Shown here: piece after piece, positions 1 to 8,356 of the stretch
Layout of the letters: every line of letters begins with the position of its first letter
How positions within the stretch are numbered: the first letter of the stretch is position 1
Source of the DNA: Lutibaculum sp963816555
GTDB taxonomy: Bacteria > Pseudomonadota > Alphaproteobacteria > Rhizobiales > Tepidamorphaceae
Assembly: GCA_963816555.1 (NCBI GenBank)
Contig: CAWFLD010000017.1
Span: 175,899 to 239,898 of the forward strand
Reading direction: 5' to 3'
DNA length: 64,000 bases
Made by a program: the position numbers and the translations under genes
The notes under the pieces: generated by a model
What the model saw: the letters and a program-made list of their open reading frames with translations, nothing else
Databases searched by the model: none
Told to the model about the DNA's origin: nothing

Positions 1-828
1 CATGTCGAAGCCGATCGGCACCGATTCGACGTCGCAGACGATCCGGACATGGTTGGCCGCGAAGGCCGCGCCGAGCCGGTCGGTGAGGCCCAGCACATGC
101 TCGCGCAGGTCGATCTCCGCGACGTTCTCCGCCCGGTAGAGGTAGCTGTGGGCGTTGGCGAAGGCCTGTATCCGCCCGGTCAGCACGTTGAGCGCCTCGC
201 GCGCCTCGGCCGAGGCGGCGGAACGCGCCTGCAGGGTCGCCAGCGACTGGATGATCGACAGGTTGTTCTTCGTCCGGTGGTGCAGCTCGCGCAGCAGGAA
301 CTCCTGCTCGGCGAGCGAATCGCGCAGCGCGCGGTTCTGCTCGGCCAGTTCCTCGATCGGATTGCCCTGAGCGACGTCGACCAGGGCTGCGGCCGCGTCG
401 CCGGCGAGGTCGCGCGGCGCCCGCGCCGTCGACAGGTGAAGCCCGAGCGTGACGATGGTGCCGCCCTCGCCCGTCTTCAGGTCGAAGCTGTCCACGAGCT
501 TCTGCGAGCCGTTGAGCCCGAGCCCGAGCCCGGTGTGCGACTGGTGCCGCCCGCGAAGGATCGCCTCGACGTCGGGAATGCCGCCGCCGCGGTCCTGGAT
601 GCGCGCCACGAGCCGGGGGATGTTGCCCTTCTGGTCGAAGGCGAGCTCGACCATGCCGCCGCCGGCATATTGCAGCGCGTTGCGCGCGATCTCGGAAACC
701 GCCGTGGCGAATCGGATCTGGTCGCGCGGGGCGGCATCCGCCGACTTGGCGGCCAGCCGCGCCGAGCGGCGGACATGGGCCACGTCGGTGTCGCGCTCGA
801 GGCGCACGGATGTGACGATCGCCTTCAC
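1..828 (-). CDS. Sensor histidine kinase with N-terminal RsbT-like ATPase domain (partial, C-terminus outside window)
   Basis: The first 276 residues are visible and the C-terminal catalytic part lies beyond base 1. Residues about 1-130 form a GHKL ATPase of the RsbT/RsbW type: N box SEIARN (45-50), DRGGGIPD (79-86), GLGLGLNG (100-107). Residues about 155-260 look like a HisKA_2/HWE dimerisation domain, with ELHHRTKNNLSIIQSL from residue 181 and His184 the likely phospho-acceptor. The GTG start overlaps the stop of the upstream phosphatase gene as GTGA, so translation is coupled and this is the last visible gene of the stressosome operon. It probably passes the stressosome output into a phosphorelay; that role is inferred from position and domains. 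Confidence 0.85.
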   Translation of the reverse strand, partial: MKAIVTSVRLERDTDVAHVRRSARLAAKSADAAPRDQIRFATAVSEIARNALQYAGGGMVELAFDQKGNIPRLVARIQDRGGGIPDVEAILRGRHQSHTGLGLGLNGSQKLVDSFDLKTGEGGTIVTLGLHLSTARAPRDLAGDAAAALVDVAQGNPIEELAEQNRALRDSLAEQEFLLRELHHRTKNNLSIIQSLATLQARSAASAEAREALNVLTGRIQAFANAHSYLYRAENVAEIDLREHVLGLTDRLGAAFAANHVRIVCDVESVPIGFDM

Positions 829-1832
829 GCCGCGGGGCTCCGCGCCACGAGGACGCCGCTGTCGTCGGAGCCGCGCCGCCGCCGCTTGTAGAGGGTCGCG
901 GCGATGCTCAGCGGATGGCGCAGGAAGAGGTGCGGCGGCTCGGGGTTGCGGTCCGATCCGCGCAGGCCGTCGGTGCTCAGCACCAGCGTCGCGCCGGCGG
1001 GCCACTCGTGCTCGGTGGCGCGCGGCGCGCGGGTGGCCGCGCCGACGATGCCGGGCGCGCACGGGATGCCGCGGCGCTGCCCGTCGGGATGGATGATCTC
1101 GCCGCGCACGTTGCCGAGGCCGACCGCCTCCAGCATGTCGCCCCCGTGCGGCAGCTTCACGATGAGCGCCGCGGCGCCACGGCCGCCGCCCAGCGCCTCG
1201 GACAGCGTCATGTGCGCGTCGTCGAGCGATTCGCCGCTGCCCGCGCAGAAGGCCTCGACCCCGCGGCGCGCCTCCTCGGCGGCGGTCGAGCCGTGGCCCA
1301 GCACGTCGAGCAGCATCACGAGGGTGGAATCCGATTCGCGGCGGACCGCGAAGGCGTCGCCGCCCTCGTCGAATCCGGGCTTCGGCACGATGAGCCCCGC
1401 CACCTCGATGTCGCGGCCGTCCGGCAGCCCGTCCGGGCCGACGGTGGCGATGATCGTGGTGCCGCGCGGGTCGCTGTAGATGTCGAACTCGTCGGAGAGC
1501 CGGCGAATCGCGCCGAGCCCGCCGCCGATTCCGCGCTCGCTCCCCTCTTCCGCCGTCGTGTAGCCGTCCGCCAGCGCGGCCTCGACATTGGCGATCCCGG
1601 AGCCGAGATCGAGGCCGAGCACGGTCATGGTGGCCTTGCCGCCGGACTGCGAGGGGATCAGCACGATCTCCCCTTCCTGGGCGTGCCGCAGGAGGTTGGT
1701 CGCGATCTCCGTGACGATGATCGCCAGGCGGTCGCTGTCCTGGTCGGAGAATTCCAGATCCTCTGCCTGCTGGACGGCGCGCCGGCGGGCGGCGCCCACC
1801 TGGCTCGCTTCGACCACTGGCAGGGAAATCAT
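825..1832 (-). CDS. RsbX-like SpoIIE/PP2C phosphatase fused to N-terminal RsbT-like ATPase domain
   Basis: A 335-residue protein with two parts. Residues 1-130 are a GHKL ATPase (TEIATN at 41-46, DLGSGI at 75-80, GIGGGLGAIRRL from 101). Residues about 140-335 are a PP2C/SpoIIE-type phosphatase with probable metal-binding aspartates Asp159 (GGDA), Asp176 (LLDVLGHG) and Asp288 (STDGL). RsbX in Bacillus dephosphorylates RsbR and RsbS to reset the stressosome, and the operon position supports that role here. The start at 1832 is chosen because it overlaps the rsbT stop as ATGA; an upstream ATG at 1844 would add four residues. Confidence 0.85.
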   Translation of the reverse strand: MISLPVVEASQVGAARRRAVQQAEDLEFSDQDSDRLAIIVTEIATNLLRHAQEGEIVLIPSQSGGKATMTVLGLDLGSGIANVEAALADGYTTAEEGSERGIGGGLGAIRRLSDEFDIYSDPRGTTIIATVGPDGLPDGRDIEVAGLIVPKPGFDEGGDAFAVRRESDSTLVMLLDVLGHGSTAAEEARRGVEAFCAGSGESLDDAHMTLSEALGGGRGAAALIVKLPHGGDMLEAVGLGNVRGEIIHPDGQRRGIPCAPGIVGAATRAPRATEHEWPAGATLVLSTDGLRGSDRNPEPPHLFLRHPLSIAATLYKRRRRGSDDSGVLVARSPAA

Positions 1833-2233
1833 CTCGCGGAACACTCCAATGTCACTGTCGTACCCGTCTCGGCGGAGGAGACGATGTCAAAACGATCGAC
1901 GAGCCGTTTCGCTCCGCTCAATCCGAGGCCGAGGCCGCTCCCGGTGGAATATCCCTCCTTGAGGGCGAGCGCCACGTCGGGAATGCCGGGGCCGCGATCC
2001 ATGCACTCCGCGACGACGCCGAGATGGCCGGGCCGTCCCACCACCTCGAAGGTGATGACGCCGCCGTGCCCGTACAGCACCGCGTTACGCGCGATCTCGG
2101 AGACGGCGGTCACGAACTTCGTTCTCTTGATCGGGCTGGCGCCGATCTCTGTCATCGCTTGCGTGGCTGCCTGGCGGGCATAGGCGACGTCGCCGGCCCG
2201 GCGCAGGGTCACGCTCCGGAGTGTGTCAGCCAA
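1829..2233 (-). CDS. rsbT: RsbT-type serine/threonine protein kinase (stressosome switch kinase)
   Basis: A 134-residue stand-alone GHKL ATPase. The N box SEIARN is at residues 45-50, DRGPGIPD at 79-86 and GLGLGLSGAKRL from 101, all intact. In Bacillus, RsbT phosphorylates RsbR and RsbS inside the stressosome, is released on stress and then activates a downstream output protein. Here it directly follows rsbS (8-base overlap) and is followed by a phosphatase and a histidine kinase in place of RsbU and sigma-B regulators. Length and motifs are typical of the family. Confidence 0.9.
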   Translation of the reverse strand: MADTLRSVTLRRAGDVAYARQAATQAMTEIGASPIKRTKFVTAVSEIARNAVLYGHGGVITFEVVGRPGHLGVVAECMDRGPGIPDVALALKEGYSTGSGLGLGLSGAKRLVDRFDIVSSAETGTTVTLECSAR

Positions 2234-2615
2234 GTGCGACGGAGGGCAGATCGTTGACGATGAGGTTCATGGCCTTGTCGGCGTTGAGCGCCGTCTCCAC
2301 GCCTTCGAGCGTCATGCCGAGCTCGACGAGGGTCATGGCGACGGCCGGCCGCATGCCGACGAGAATCGTGCGCGCGTTCATCATCCGGGCCATCTGCGCC
2401 ATCGCGCCGACCATGCGCCCGGCGAAGGTGTCGACGATCTCGAGCGCGGAAATGTCGATGATCACCCCGCGCGCGCCGCTCTGCGCCACCTCCTCGACCA
2501 GCTGGTCCTGCAGCATGAGCACCGCCTGGTCGTCGAGGTCGTCGCGGATCGCCACGATGACGCATCCGGTGACCGTGACGATCGGCGATGTGCCGGAATG
2601 TGGTGTGGGCTCCAA
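2226..2615 (-). CDS. rsbS: RsbS-type single STAS-domain anti-sigma-factor antagonist
   Basis: A small STAS-domain protein of about 129 residues. The segment VIIDISALEIVDTFAGR carries the serine (about residue 56) that matches the RsbT-phosphorylated serine of Bacillus RsbS. RsbS and RsbR build the stressosome shell that sequesters RsbT. I prefer a TTG start at 2615, five bases after the rsbR stop, because a GGGGAG sequence lies just upstream (2625-2630). An ATG at 2672 would overlap rsbR by 53 bases and add a low-complexity tail outside the STAS fold. Confidence 0.85.
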   Translation of the reverse strand: MEPTPHSGTSPIVTVTGCVIVAIRDDLDDQAVLMLQDQLVEEVAQSGARGVIIDISALEIVDTFAGRMVGAMAQMARMMNARTILVGMRPAVAMTLVELGMTLEGVETALNADKAMNLIVNDLPSVALG

Positions 2616-2619
2616 GTGG

Positions 2620-3481
2620 TCACTCCCCGTCGACGGAGACGCCGATACGCTTGAAGGCGTATGCGAGACCACTCTGCAGATCGATCCGCGTCGTCACGTT
2701 CGGCAGCTCGACGCCGAGATTGACGATCGTCTGCGCGATCTTCGGGCTGATGCCGCAGATCACGCACTGCGCGCCCATCAGGCGCACGGCCGCGGCGGTC
2801 TTCAGGAGGTGCTGCGCGACGAGGGTGTCGACGGTCGAGACGCCCGTGATGTCGATGATGGCGACCTCGGCCTCCCACTGCACGATCGCCGACAGCAGGT
2901 TCTCCATCACCGTCTGGGCCCTGAACGAATCGAGCGTGCCGATCAGCGGCACCGTCACGATCCGGTCCCAGATCTTCACGACCGGCGCGGAGACCTCCGT
3001 CATCTCCGACTGCTGCCGCTCGATCACCTGCTCGCGCTTCTGCACGAGGCTCTCGATCGCGTGCAGCGACAGCTGGTCGATGACGCGCGAAATATTCCAC
3101 ATGTCCTCGATGGCGCCGCCGCCGGATTCGAGCGCCAGGCCGGAGCTTCTCGAAGATCGGGCGCTTCATGGAGGTGACGAAGAAGCCGATCTCGGTGGGC
3201 GACACGCCGCGCTGCGTCCGGCTCTCGGTGATCTCCTCGAGCGTCTCGCGGACCGTGTCCCAGACCGGATTGGCGAAGTCGAAGCCGTCGTCGATCAGCG
3301 CGTCGCGGCTCGCCCGCGCCAGCGCCGTGAGCAGGTCGCGACTCTGCTTCTCGGTTTCGCGGGTCGAGACGAGGTCGGTGCGCTTGGCGCCCTCCCTGCC
3401 CTGCGCCTGCAGCCATGCGGACAGGATCTCCTCGAAGTCCGACTGCAGGATCGACGCGAGTACCGTATTTTCTGAAGCCAT
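2620..3481 (-). CDS. rsbR: RsbR-type stressosome protein (N-terminal RsbRD_N-like domain plus STAS), one frame break
   Basis: First gene of the stressosome operon. Residues about 1-115 form an all-helical RsbRD_N-like sensor domain (from MASENTVLASILQSDF to the conserved motif SMKRPIFEKLR). The C-terminal STAS domain keeps both RsbR-type phosphorylation threonines, in IDITGVSTVDT and in GISPKIAQTIVNLGV. The reading frame shifts once near 3132-3145 in a CGGCCTGGCGC stretch, and the protein resumes at LALESGGGAIEDMWNISR. This is probably a sequence error, since both halves are well conserved. There is no globin-like or PAS sensor, so the input signal is unknown. Confidence 0.85.
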
Positions 3482-3609
3482 CTCGGTTCCTTGCCGTGCG
3501 CGTTTGCGGAATCTCTATGCCGGAACGCGGCCCCGGCGGCAATGGGCGACAGCCGCACCCGGAGGGGCTTGCCTCGACAGGGTGAGCCAAATATGTATGC
3601 GCACCGGAC

Positions 3610-3683
3610 GGCCACGTGGCGGAGTGGTGACGCAGCGGACTGCAAATCCGTATACCCCGGTTCGATTCCGGGCGTGGCCTCCA
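3610..3683 (+). tRNA. tRNA-Cys (GCA anticodon)
   Basis: A 74-nt cloverleaf with acceptor arms GGCCACG and CGTGGCC, discriminator T as usual for tRNA-Cys, and an encoded CCA at 3681-3683. The anticodon loop CTGCAAA gives GCA. The T arm carries GGTTCGATTCC. Confidence 0.95.
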
Positions 3684-3705
3684 AACCCCTTCCAGATTCG
3701 AGTGA

Positions 3706-4017
3706 TCAGAGCGGCCCGGCGCCCTGCCCGCCGGCGACGCCGGATTGCTTGCGCTCCTGCCGCCGCTGCCGCCAGCGGCCCCAGCGGACCTCGCCCTTCC
3801 GCCGCAGGCGCCGCGCGACCGCGAGGTCGACCGACAGCACGAGAAGCCCGAGCGGCAGCATCCACAGGCCGAGCACCGGCAGGAAGGCGAGAAATCCGCC
3901 GCTGACGAGGGCCACCCCGATCGCGATGCGCTGCCAGCGGCGGCGCGGCAGTGGCACGTGCCGGTCGCCGAAGCTCACGCGCGGCCGCCGCATGGCCGTC
4001 TCCGGGTCGTCCTGCAT
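3706..4017 (-). CDS. Small membrane protein of the PGPGW type
   Basis: About 103 residues with one or two hydrophobic segments (IAIGVALVSGGFLAFLPVLG, then WMLPLGLLVLSVDLAVA), a basic loop before and an Arg-rich tail after. The LPVLGLWMLPLGLLVLS region matches the small alphaproteobacterial PGPGW transmembrane family of unknown function. The ATG at 4017 has GAGGA eight bases upstream; alternatives are an ATG at 4038 and a GTG at 4068. It lies between tRNA-Cys and tRNA-Asn on the opposite strand. Confidence 0.7.
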   Translation of the reverse strand: MQDDPETAMRRPRVSFGDRHVPLPRRRWQRIAIGVALVSGGFLAFLPVLGLWMLPLGLLVLSVDLAVARRLRRKGEVRWGRWRQRRQERKQSGVAGGQGAGPL

Positions 4018-4151
4018 GTCCACGTCACGTCCTCGCATAAGCCCGCTTCCATCCGTCAGGTCGTGCACCGTCCGCAGATTTTCAATCGAGCGGGCTTTGC
4101 AATGCCGACGCGCTTTGCTATATGCCGCGAACCGTCACCGATATGACGTGT

Positions 4152-4227
4152 TCCCCGGTAGCTCAGTTGGTAGAGCAAGCGGCTGTTAACCGCTTTGTCG
4201 CTGGTTCGAGTCCGGCCCGGGGAGCCA
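4152..4227 (+). tRNA. tRNA-Asn (GTT anticodon)
   Basis: A 76-nt cloverleaf with acceptor arms TCCCCGG and CCGGGGA, discriminator G and an encoded CCA at 4225-4227. The D arm is GCTCAGTTGGTAGAGC, the anticodon loop CTGTTAA gives GTT, and the T arm is GCTGG-TTCGAGT-CCGGC with one G-U pair. Confidence 0.95.
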
Positions 4228-4386
4228 ACTCCCTCCTTTCCCGACATTTTTCGGTCCGACCGCCCCCGGCACGCAGGTGTCCGCTGCGGCGGAATCGCGT
4301 GTGCGGCAAGGCTGCCCTGCGCGCCGTCCCGTTGACGCTGCACCGCAGCAACAATAGCTCTGCGGCGGCGACAGGAGCTCTCACAG

Positions 4387-5586
4387 ATGACGGAAACGCC
4401 CTCGACGCGCTCCGCGCGCACGAATCTGGTGCTGTTCGCGCTCGCGATGGGCGGGTTCGCGATCGGCACGACCGAGTTCGCCACGATGGGGCTCCTGCCC
4501 TACGCCGCGGCGGGTCTCGGGATCGACGAGCCGACCGCCGGCCACATCATCAGCGCGTATGCCCTCGGCGTCGTGGTCGGGGCGCCCGTCATCGCCGTCC
4601 TCTCGGCGCGCGTCTCCCGCTACACGGTGCTGGTGTCGCTGATGCTGCTCTTCGCGCTCGGCAACGGCCTGAGCGCGCTGGCGCCGAACTACGGGACGCT
4701 GCTCGCCTTCCGATTCCTCAGCGGCCTGCCTCACGGCGCCTATTTCGGGATCGCCTCCCTCGTCGCGGCCTCGCTGGTGAAGCCCGGCTACCGCTCGCGG
4801 GCCGTGGGGCGAATCATGCTGGGCCTCACCGTCGCCACCATCGTCGGCGTGCCGCTGGCGAACTGGCTCGGCATCGCCGTCGGCTGGCGCTGGGGATTCG
4901 CGGTCGTGACCGGCCTCGCGCTTCTGACCGTGACGCTCGTTGCGCTGTTCGCGCCGCGCGACGCGCCGATGCCGCACGCGAGCCCGCTGAGGGAGCTTGG
5001 GGCGCTGAGGCGCGGCCAGGTGTGGCTGACGCTCGGCATCGGTGCGATCGGCTTCGGCGGGCTGTTCTGCGTCTACACCTACCTCTCCTCGACGCTCATG
5101 GAGGTCACCGCCGTCGCGCCCGGTGTCGTGCCCGTCGTGCTCGCCGTCTTCGGGGCCGGCATGACCGTGGGCAGCCTCGTCGTGCCGTGGTTCGCCGACA
5201 AGGCGCTGATGCCGACGGGCGGCCTCCTGCTCCTCTGGAGCGCGGCGGCGCTGGCGCTCTATCCCTTCGCCGCCGGCAACATCTGGCTCGTCGGCATCGA
5301 CGTCTTCGCCATCGGCCTCGGCGGCTCGCTCGGCATCGTGCTGCAGACGCGGCTCATGGACGTCGCCGAGGACGCCCAGAGCCTCGCCGCCGCCCTCAAC
5401 CACTCCGCCTTCAACACCGCCAACGCCCTCGGCCCCTGGCTCGGCGGGCTGGCGATCGCGGCCGGCTACGGCTGGACCTCGACGGGCTGGGTCGGGTCGG
5501 GCCTCGCGCTGGGCGGACTGGCGATATGGCTCGTCGCCGTCCTCGTCGCGCGGCCGACCCGGAAGGAGTGCGTCGCCGCGGCATGA
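4387..5586 (+). CDS. MFS transporter, DHA1 (AraJ/YdhP-like) drug or sugar efflux family
   Basis: A 399-residue protein with twelve predicted membrane segments. Segment 1 carries GGFAIGTTEFATMGLLPY, typical of the DHA1 arabinose/chloramphenicol efflux branch, followed by the loop motif ARVSRYTVL and an antiporter-like GIASLVAASLV segment. It is a proton-coupled inner-membrane exporter; the substrate cannot be read from sequence. It stands alone between tRNA-Asn and the photolyase gene in the same orientation. A short tandem GAGGTCCCTC-type repeat lies just after the stop (5585-5620). Confidence 0.85.
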   Translation: MTETPSTRSARTNLVLFALAMGGFAIGTTEFATMGLLPYAAAGLGIDEPTAGHIISAYALGVVVGAPVIAVLSARVSRYTVLVSLMLLFALGNGLSALAPNYGTLLAFRFLSGLPHGAYFGIASLVAASLVKPGYRSRAVGRIMLGLTVATIVGVPLANWLGIAVGWRWGFAVVTGLALLTVTLVALFAPRDAPMPHASPLRELGALRRGQVWLTLGIGAIGFGGLFCVYTYLSSTLMEVTAVAPGVVPVVLAVFGAGMTVGSLVVPWFADKALMPTGGLLLLWSAAALALYPFAAGNIWLVGIDVFAIGLGGSLGIVLQTRLMDVAEDAQSLAAALNHSAFNTANALGPWLGGLAIAAGYGWTSTGWVGSGLALGGLAIWLVAVLVARPTRKECVAAA

Positions 5587-5671
5587 GGTCCCTCCGCCGA
5601 AGGAGGTCCCTCGGCCGATCCGGACGCGGCGCGCTCCCGTAGTGCGGCCGAAGCCAGAGGAGGCCGACACG

Positions 5672-7120
5672 ATGACCACAGCTCCGGAAACGGACGCCGA
5701 CAGCCCCGCTCTCGTCTGGCTGCGCGACGACCTGCGGCTTTCCGACAATCCCGCGCTCCATGCCGCAACCCGCGGCGGCCGGCCGGTCGTCGTGCTCTTC
5801 GTCCTCGAGGAGGTCGCGGACGGGCATCGGGAGCGCGGGGCGGCGAGCCTCTGGTGGCTGCATCACAGCCTCGCGAAGCTCGCCGAGTCGCTTCGCGAGC
5901 GCGGCGCTGAGCTCGTTCTCCGGCGCGGCGATCCCGCCCGGATCCTGCCGGAGGTCGCGCGGTCGGCCGGCGCGTCGGCCGTCTTCTGCAATCGCCGCTA
6001 CGGGCGCGCCGGCCAGCGGGACCGCGAGATCGCCGATTCGCTGCGCGGCGACGGCGTCGAGTTCGAGATCCTGTCGGCGAACCTCCTGCACGATCCGGAC
6101 AGCCTCCTGACGAAGGGCGGCGGCCCCTACCGCGTCTTCACGCCCTTCTGGCGCGCGCTTGCCGCCGAAGGGCCGCCCCGCGCCCCGCTGGCCGCGGCCG
6201 GGCGGCTGAAGCAGGCGGAAGCGTCCGTCGCCTCCGACAGGCTCGACGACTGGGGCCTGCTGCCGACGAGGCCCGACTGGGCCGGCGGGCTGCGCGAGAC
6301 GTGGGAGCCGGGCGAGCACGGCGCGCAGAAGCGGCTGCGCCGCTTCCTCGACAGCCGCCTGAAGAACTATGCCGAGGGCCGGGACCGGCCCGACCGCGAC
6401 GACACGTCGGGCCTGTCGCCGCACCTGCATTTCGGCGAGATCGGGCCCGTGCAGGTCTGGCACGCCGTCGACCGCGACGAGACCGGCCGCAACGCCGAGA
6501 AGTTCCTGAGCGAGCTCGCCTGGCGCGACTTCTCCTACCACCTCCTGGAGCACCATCCGGCGCTCGGCGAGGAGAACTACAACGCGAAGTTCGACGCCTT
6601 CCCCTGGGTCTCCGACGAGACGGCGCTCGAGGCGTGGCAGGCCGGCCGGACGGGCTACCCGATCGTCGACGCCGGCATGCGGCAGCTCTGGCACCAGGGC
6701 TGGATGCACAACCGCATCCGCATGGTCGTCGGGTCATTCCTCATCAAGGACCTGATGATCGACTGGCGCCGGGGCGCGGCGTGGTTCTGGGACACGCTCG
6801 TCGACGCCGACCCGGCGAACAACGCCGCGAGCTGGCAGTGGGTGGCCGGATCCGGCGCCGACGCGGCACCCTATTTCCGCATCTTCAACCCGGTGCTGCA
6901 GGGCGAGAAGTTCGATCCCGCCGGCGACTATGTCCGCCGCTGGGTGCCGGAGCTGGCCGAGCTGCCGGCAAAGCACATCCACAAGCCGTGGCAGGCGCCG
7001 GACGACGTGCTGGCGAAGGCGGGCGTCGTGCTCGGCGAGACCTATCCGCGCCCGATGGTCGACCACAAGGTCGCGAGGCAGCGCGCCCTCGCCGTCTTCC
7101 AGGACCTGCCTCAGGCCTGA
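5672..7120 (+). CDS. phrB: Deoxyribodipyrimidine photolyase (class I CPD photolyase)
   Basis: A 482-residue flavoprotein that splits cyclobutane pyrimidine dimers using blue light. The N-terminal alpha/beta antenna domain opens with LVWLRDDLRLSDNPAL. The FAD domain carries RPDRDDTSGLSPHLHFGEI and the hallmark stretches WMHNRIRMVVGSFLIKDL, NNAASWQWVAGSGADAAP and FRIFNPVLQGEKFDP. The ATG at 5672 is preceded by AGAGGAGG eight bases upstream, so it is preferred to an in-frame GTG at 5642. Its 3' end overlaps the convergent reductase-like gene by 10 bases. Confidence 0.93.
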   Translation: MTTAPETDADSPALVWLRDDLRLSDNPALHAATRGGRPVVVLFVLEEVADGHRERGAASLWWLHHSLAKLAESLRERGAELVLRRGDPARILPEVARSAGASAVFCNRRYGRAGQRDREIADSLRGDGVEFEILSANLLHDPDSLLTKGGGPYRVFTPFWRALAAEGPPRAPLAAAGRLKQAEASVASDRLDDWGLLPTRPDWAGGLRETWEPGEHGAQKRLRRFLDSRLKNYAEGRDRPDRDDTSGLSPHLHFGEIGPVQVWHAVDRDETGRNAEKFLSELAWRDFSYHLLEHHPALGEENYNAKFDAFPWVSDETALEAWQAGRTGYPIVDAGMRQLWHQGWMHNRIRMVVGSFLIKDLMIDWRRGAAWFWDTLVDADPANNAASWQWVAGSGADAAPYFRIFNPVLQGEKFDPAGDYVRRWVPELAELPAKHIHKPWQAPDDVLAKAGVVLGETYPRPMVDHKVARQRALAVFQDLPQA

Positions 7121-7686
7121 GCGCCGGCCGGCCGCCAGACCGCCAGCGTCACGTCCTCCGCCGGGTCGAGCATCTCCGTCGGCCCCGGCGCGAGCCCCGC
7201 TTCGCGCAGGAGCTCTTCCGCCGGCGTGCCGGCATCGACGCCGGCGAACAGGCTCGTGCCCTCGCCGAGCGTCACCCGGTTCGCCCGCGCGAGGTGGAAC
7301 TCGTCGTAGCCGATCTGCAGGAAGAGGTCGAAGATCCCCTGCCCGCCCGGCACGACCACGGTCCCCCCGGCCGGCGCCGCGATCTCCAGCACCTCGGCGA
7401 GCGGCGTCTCCACGGGGTTCCAGAACGTCACGGCGGAGGAGACCGAGGGGTGCGTGCGGGCGCGCGTCACGACGATGCGGTTGCGGCCGGACGCGTCGGG
7501 ATGGGCCTCGTGGCCGAGGCGCCCGAGAACGACCACGGCGGCCGCGTCCATGGCGCGCTGGAAGTTGCGCCAGTCGGCGGTGTTGCGCAGCGGGCGGGGC
7601 ATCCGGCCGGCGGCGTCGGCGATCTTGTCGTCGACCGACACGATGGCGTGGCCGTGGATGCGGTATCTGGGCGGTACGTCATGCAT
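7111..7686 (-). CDS. RibD C-terminal/dihydrofolate-reductase-like family protein
   Basis: A 191-residue protein with the DHFR-like fold of RibD_C reductases. It opens with RIHGHAIVSVDDKIADAAGRMP; the NADPH-side segment reads VVPGGQGIFDLFLQIGYDEFH, followed by ANRVTLGEGTSLF. These enzymes reduce pyrimidine or pterin-like substrates, but stand-alone members often have unknown substrates and no other riboflavin gene is nearby. The start at 7686 overlaps the ceramidase-like gene stop by eight bases, so the two are probably co-transcribed. Confidence 0.75.
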   Translation of the reverse strand: MHDVPPRYRIHGHAIVSVDDKIADAAGRMPRPLRNTADWRNFQRAMDAAAVVVLGRLGHEAHPDASGRNRIVVTRARTHPSVSSAVTFWNPVETPLAEVLEIAAPAGGTVVVPGGQGIFDLFLQIGYDEFHLARANRVTLGEGTSLFAGVDAGTPAEELLREAGLAPGPTEMLDPAEDVTLAVWRPAGAQA

Positions 7687-8334
7687 GGCGCCTGCCGTAC
7701 CGCAGAAGGGCGCGGACGAGAAGATAGAGCACGACCGCGTTGAGCACGTGCCAGACATAGTGGAGGCCGATCGGCAGGGCGCTGCAGACCGCGTCGTCGG
7801 CCGTGCGGGCGGTCAGCGAGACGAGGAAGATCGCCGCCGCCGACAGCAGCGCGTCGCCGCCACGCGCCCCCCGGGCGAGCAGCACGAGCCCGACGCCCAC
7901 CAGCGCGAGGAAGGCCGGCATGTAGCCGAGCGAGCCGTTGAGCGCGCCGGCCGGCAGGGCCCGCCCGAGAACGGCGGAGAGGACGACGAAGCCCGCGACC
8001 GCCGCGAGCGCCCAGAGCACCCGCAGCCCGAAATACCGCCGCATCGCGAGATGGATGTAGACGAGGATGAACAGCGTGATCGGCAGCACGTCGGCGAGCT
8101 CGGCCCAGCGCGTCGCGACGGTGTGGAAGAGGAACGAGCCGACGCCGATCGCCGCGACGAGCCAGACGAGCAGCCACGCCCCGCCGTCGCGCCGCGCCTC
8201 GCGCAGGACGAGGACCGCGCGCGGCGAGCGCGGCCAGCAGGAAGGCGGCGTTGGAGAGGGCGTTCAGCGGCTCGGCCCAGAAGGCCCCGGAGGTGCGCTC
8301 GCAATAGGCGTCGACCGGCGCGGACCAGTCCCAT
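7679..8334 (-). CDS. Ceramidase-family membrane protein (alkaline ceramidase/PAQR-like hydrolase), two frame breaks
   Basis: A hydrophobic multi-span protein of about 217 residues. The N-terminal motif (M)DWSAPVDAYCERTSGAFWAEP, the central GVGSFLFHTVATRWAELADVLP and the C-terminal GLHYVWHVLNAVVLYLL hold the conserved Ser, His and Asp residues of the alkaline-ceramidase/CREST superfamily, which binds zinc. Frame breaks occur at the start (an extra G in ATGGGACTGG, about 8329-8334) and near 8218-8226 in a GCGCGCG run. The natural substrate in bacteria is not established. Confidence 0.75.
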
Positions 8335-8356
8335 GGGATCCTCCCGCGAGCGCCCG

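Noticed and set aside
49..2183. Plus-strand open frames opposite the stressosome operon (280, 215 and 422 residues)
   Set aside because: They are rich in Arg, Ala and Gly, match no family, and lie opposite genes with intact conserved motifs. They are products of high GC content.
4163..4384. Minus-strand peptide containing RAGLEPAT across tRNA-Asn
   Set aside because: This is the well-known false peptide from translating a tRNA gene antisense.
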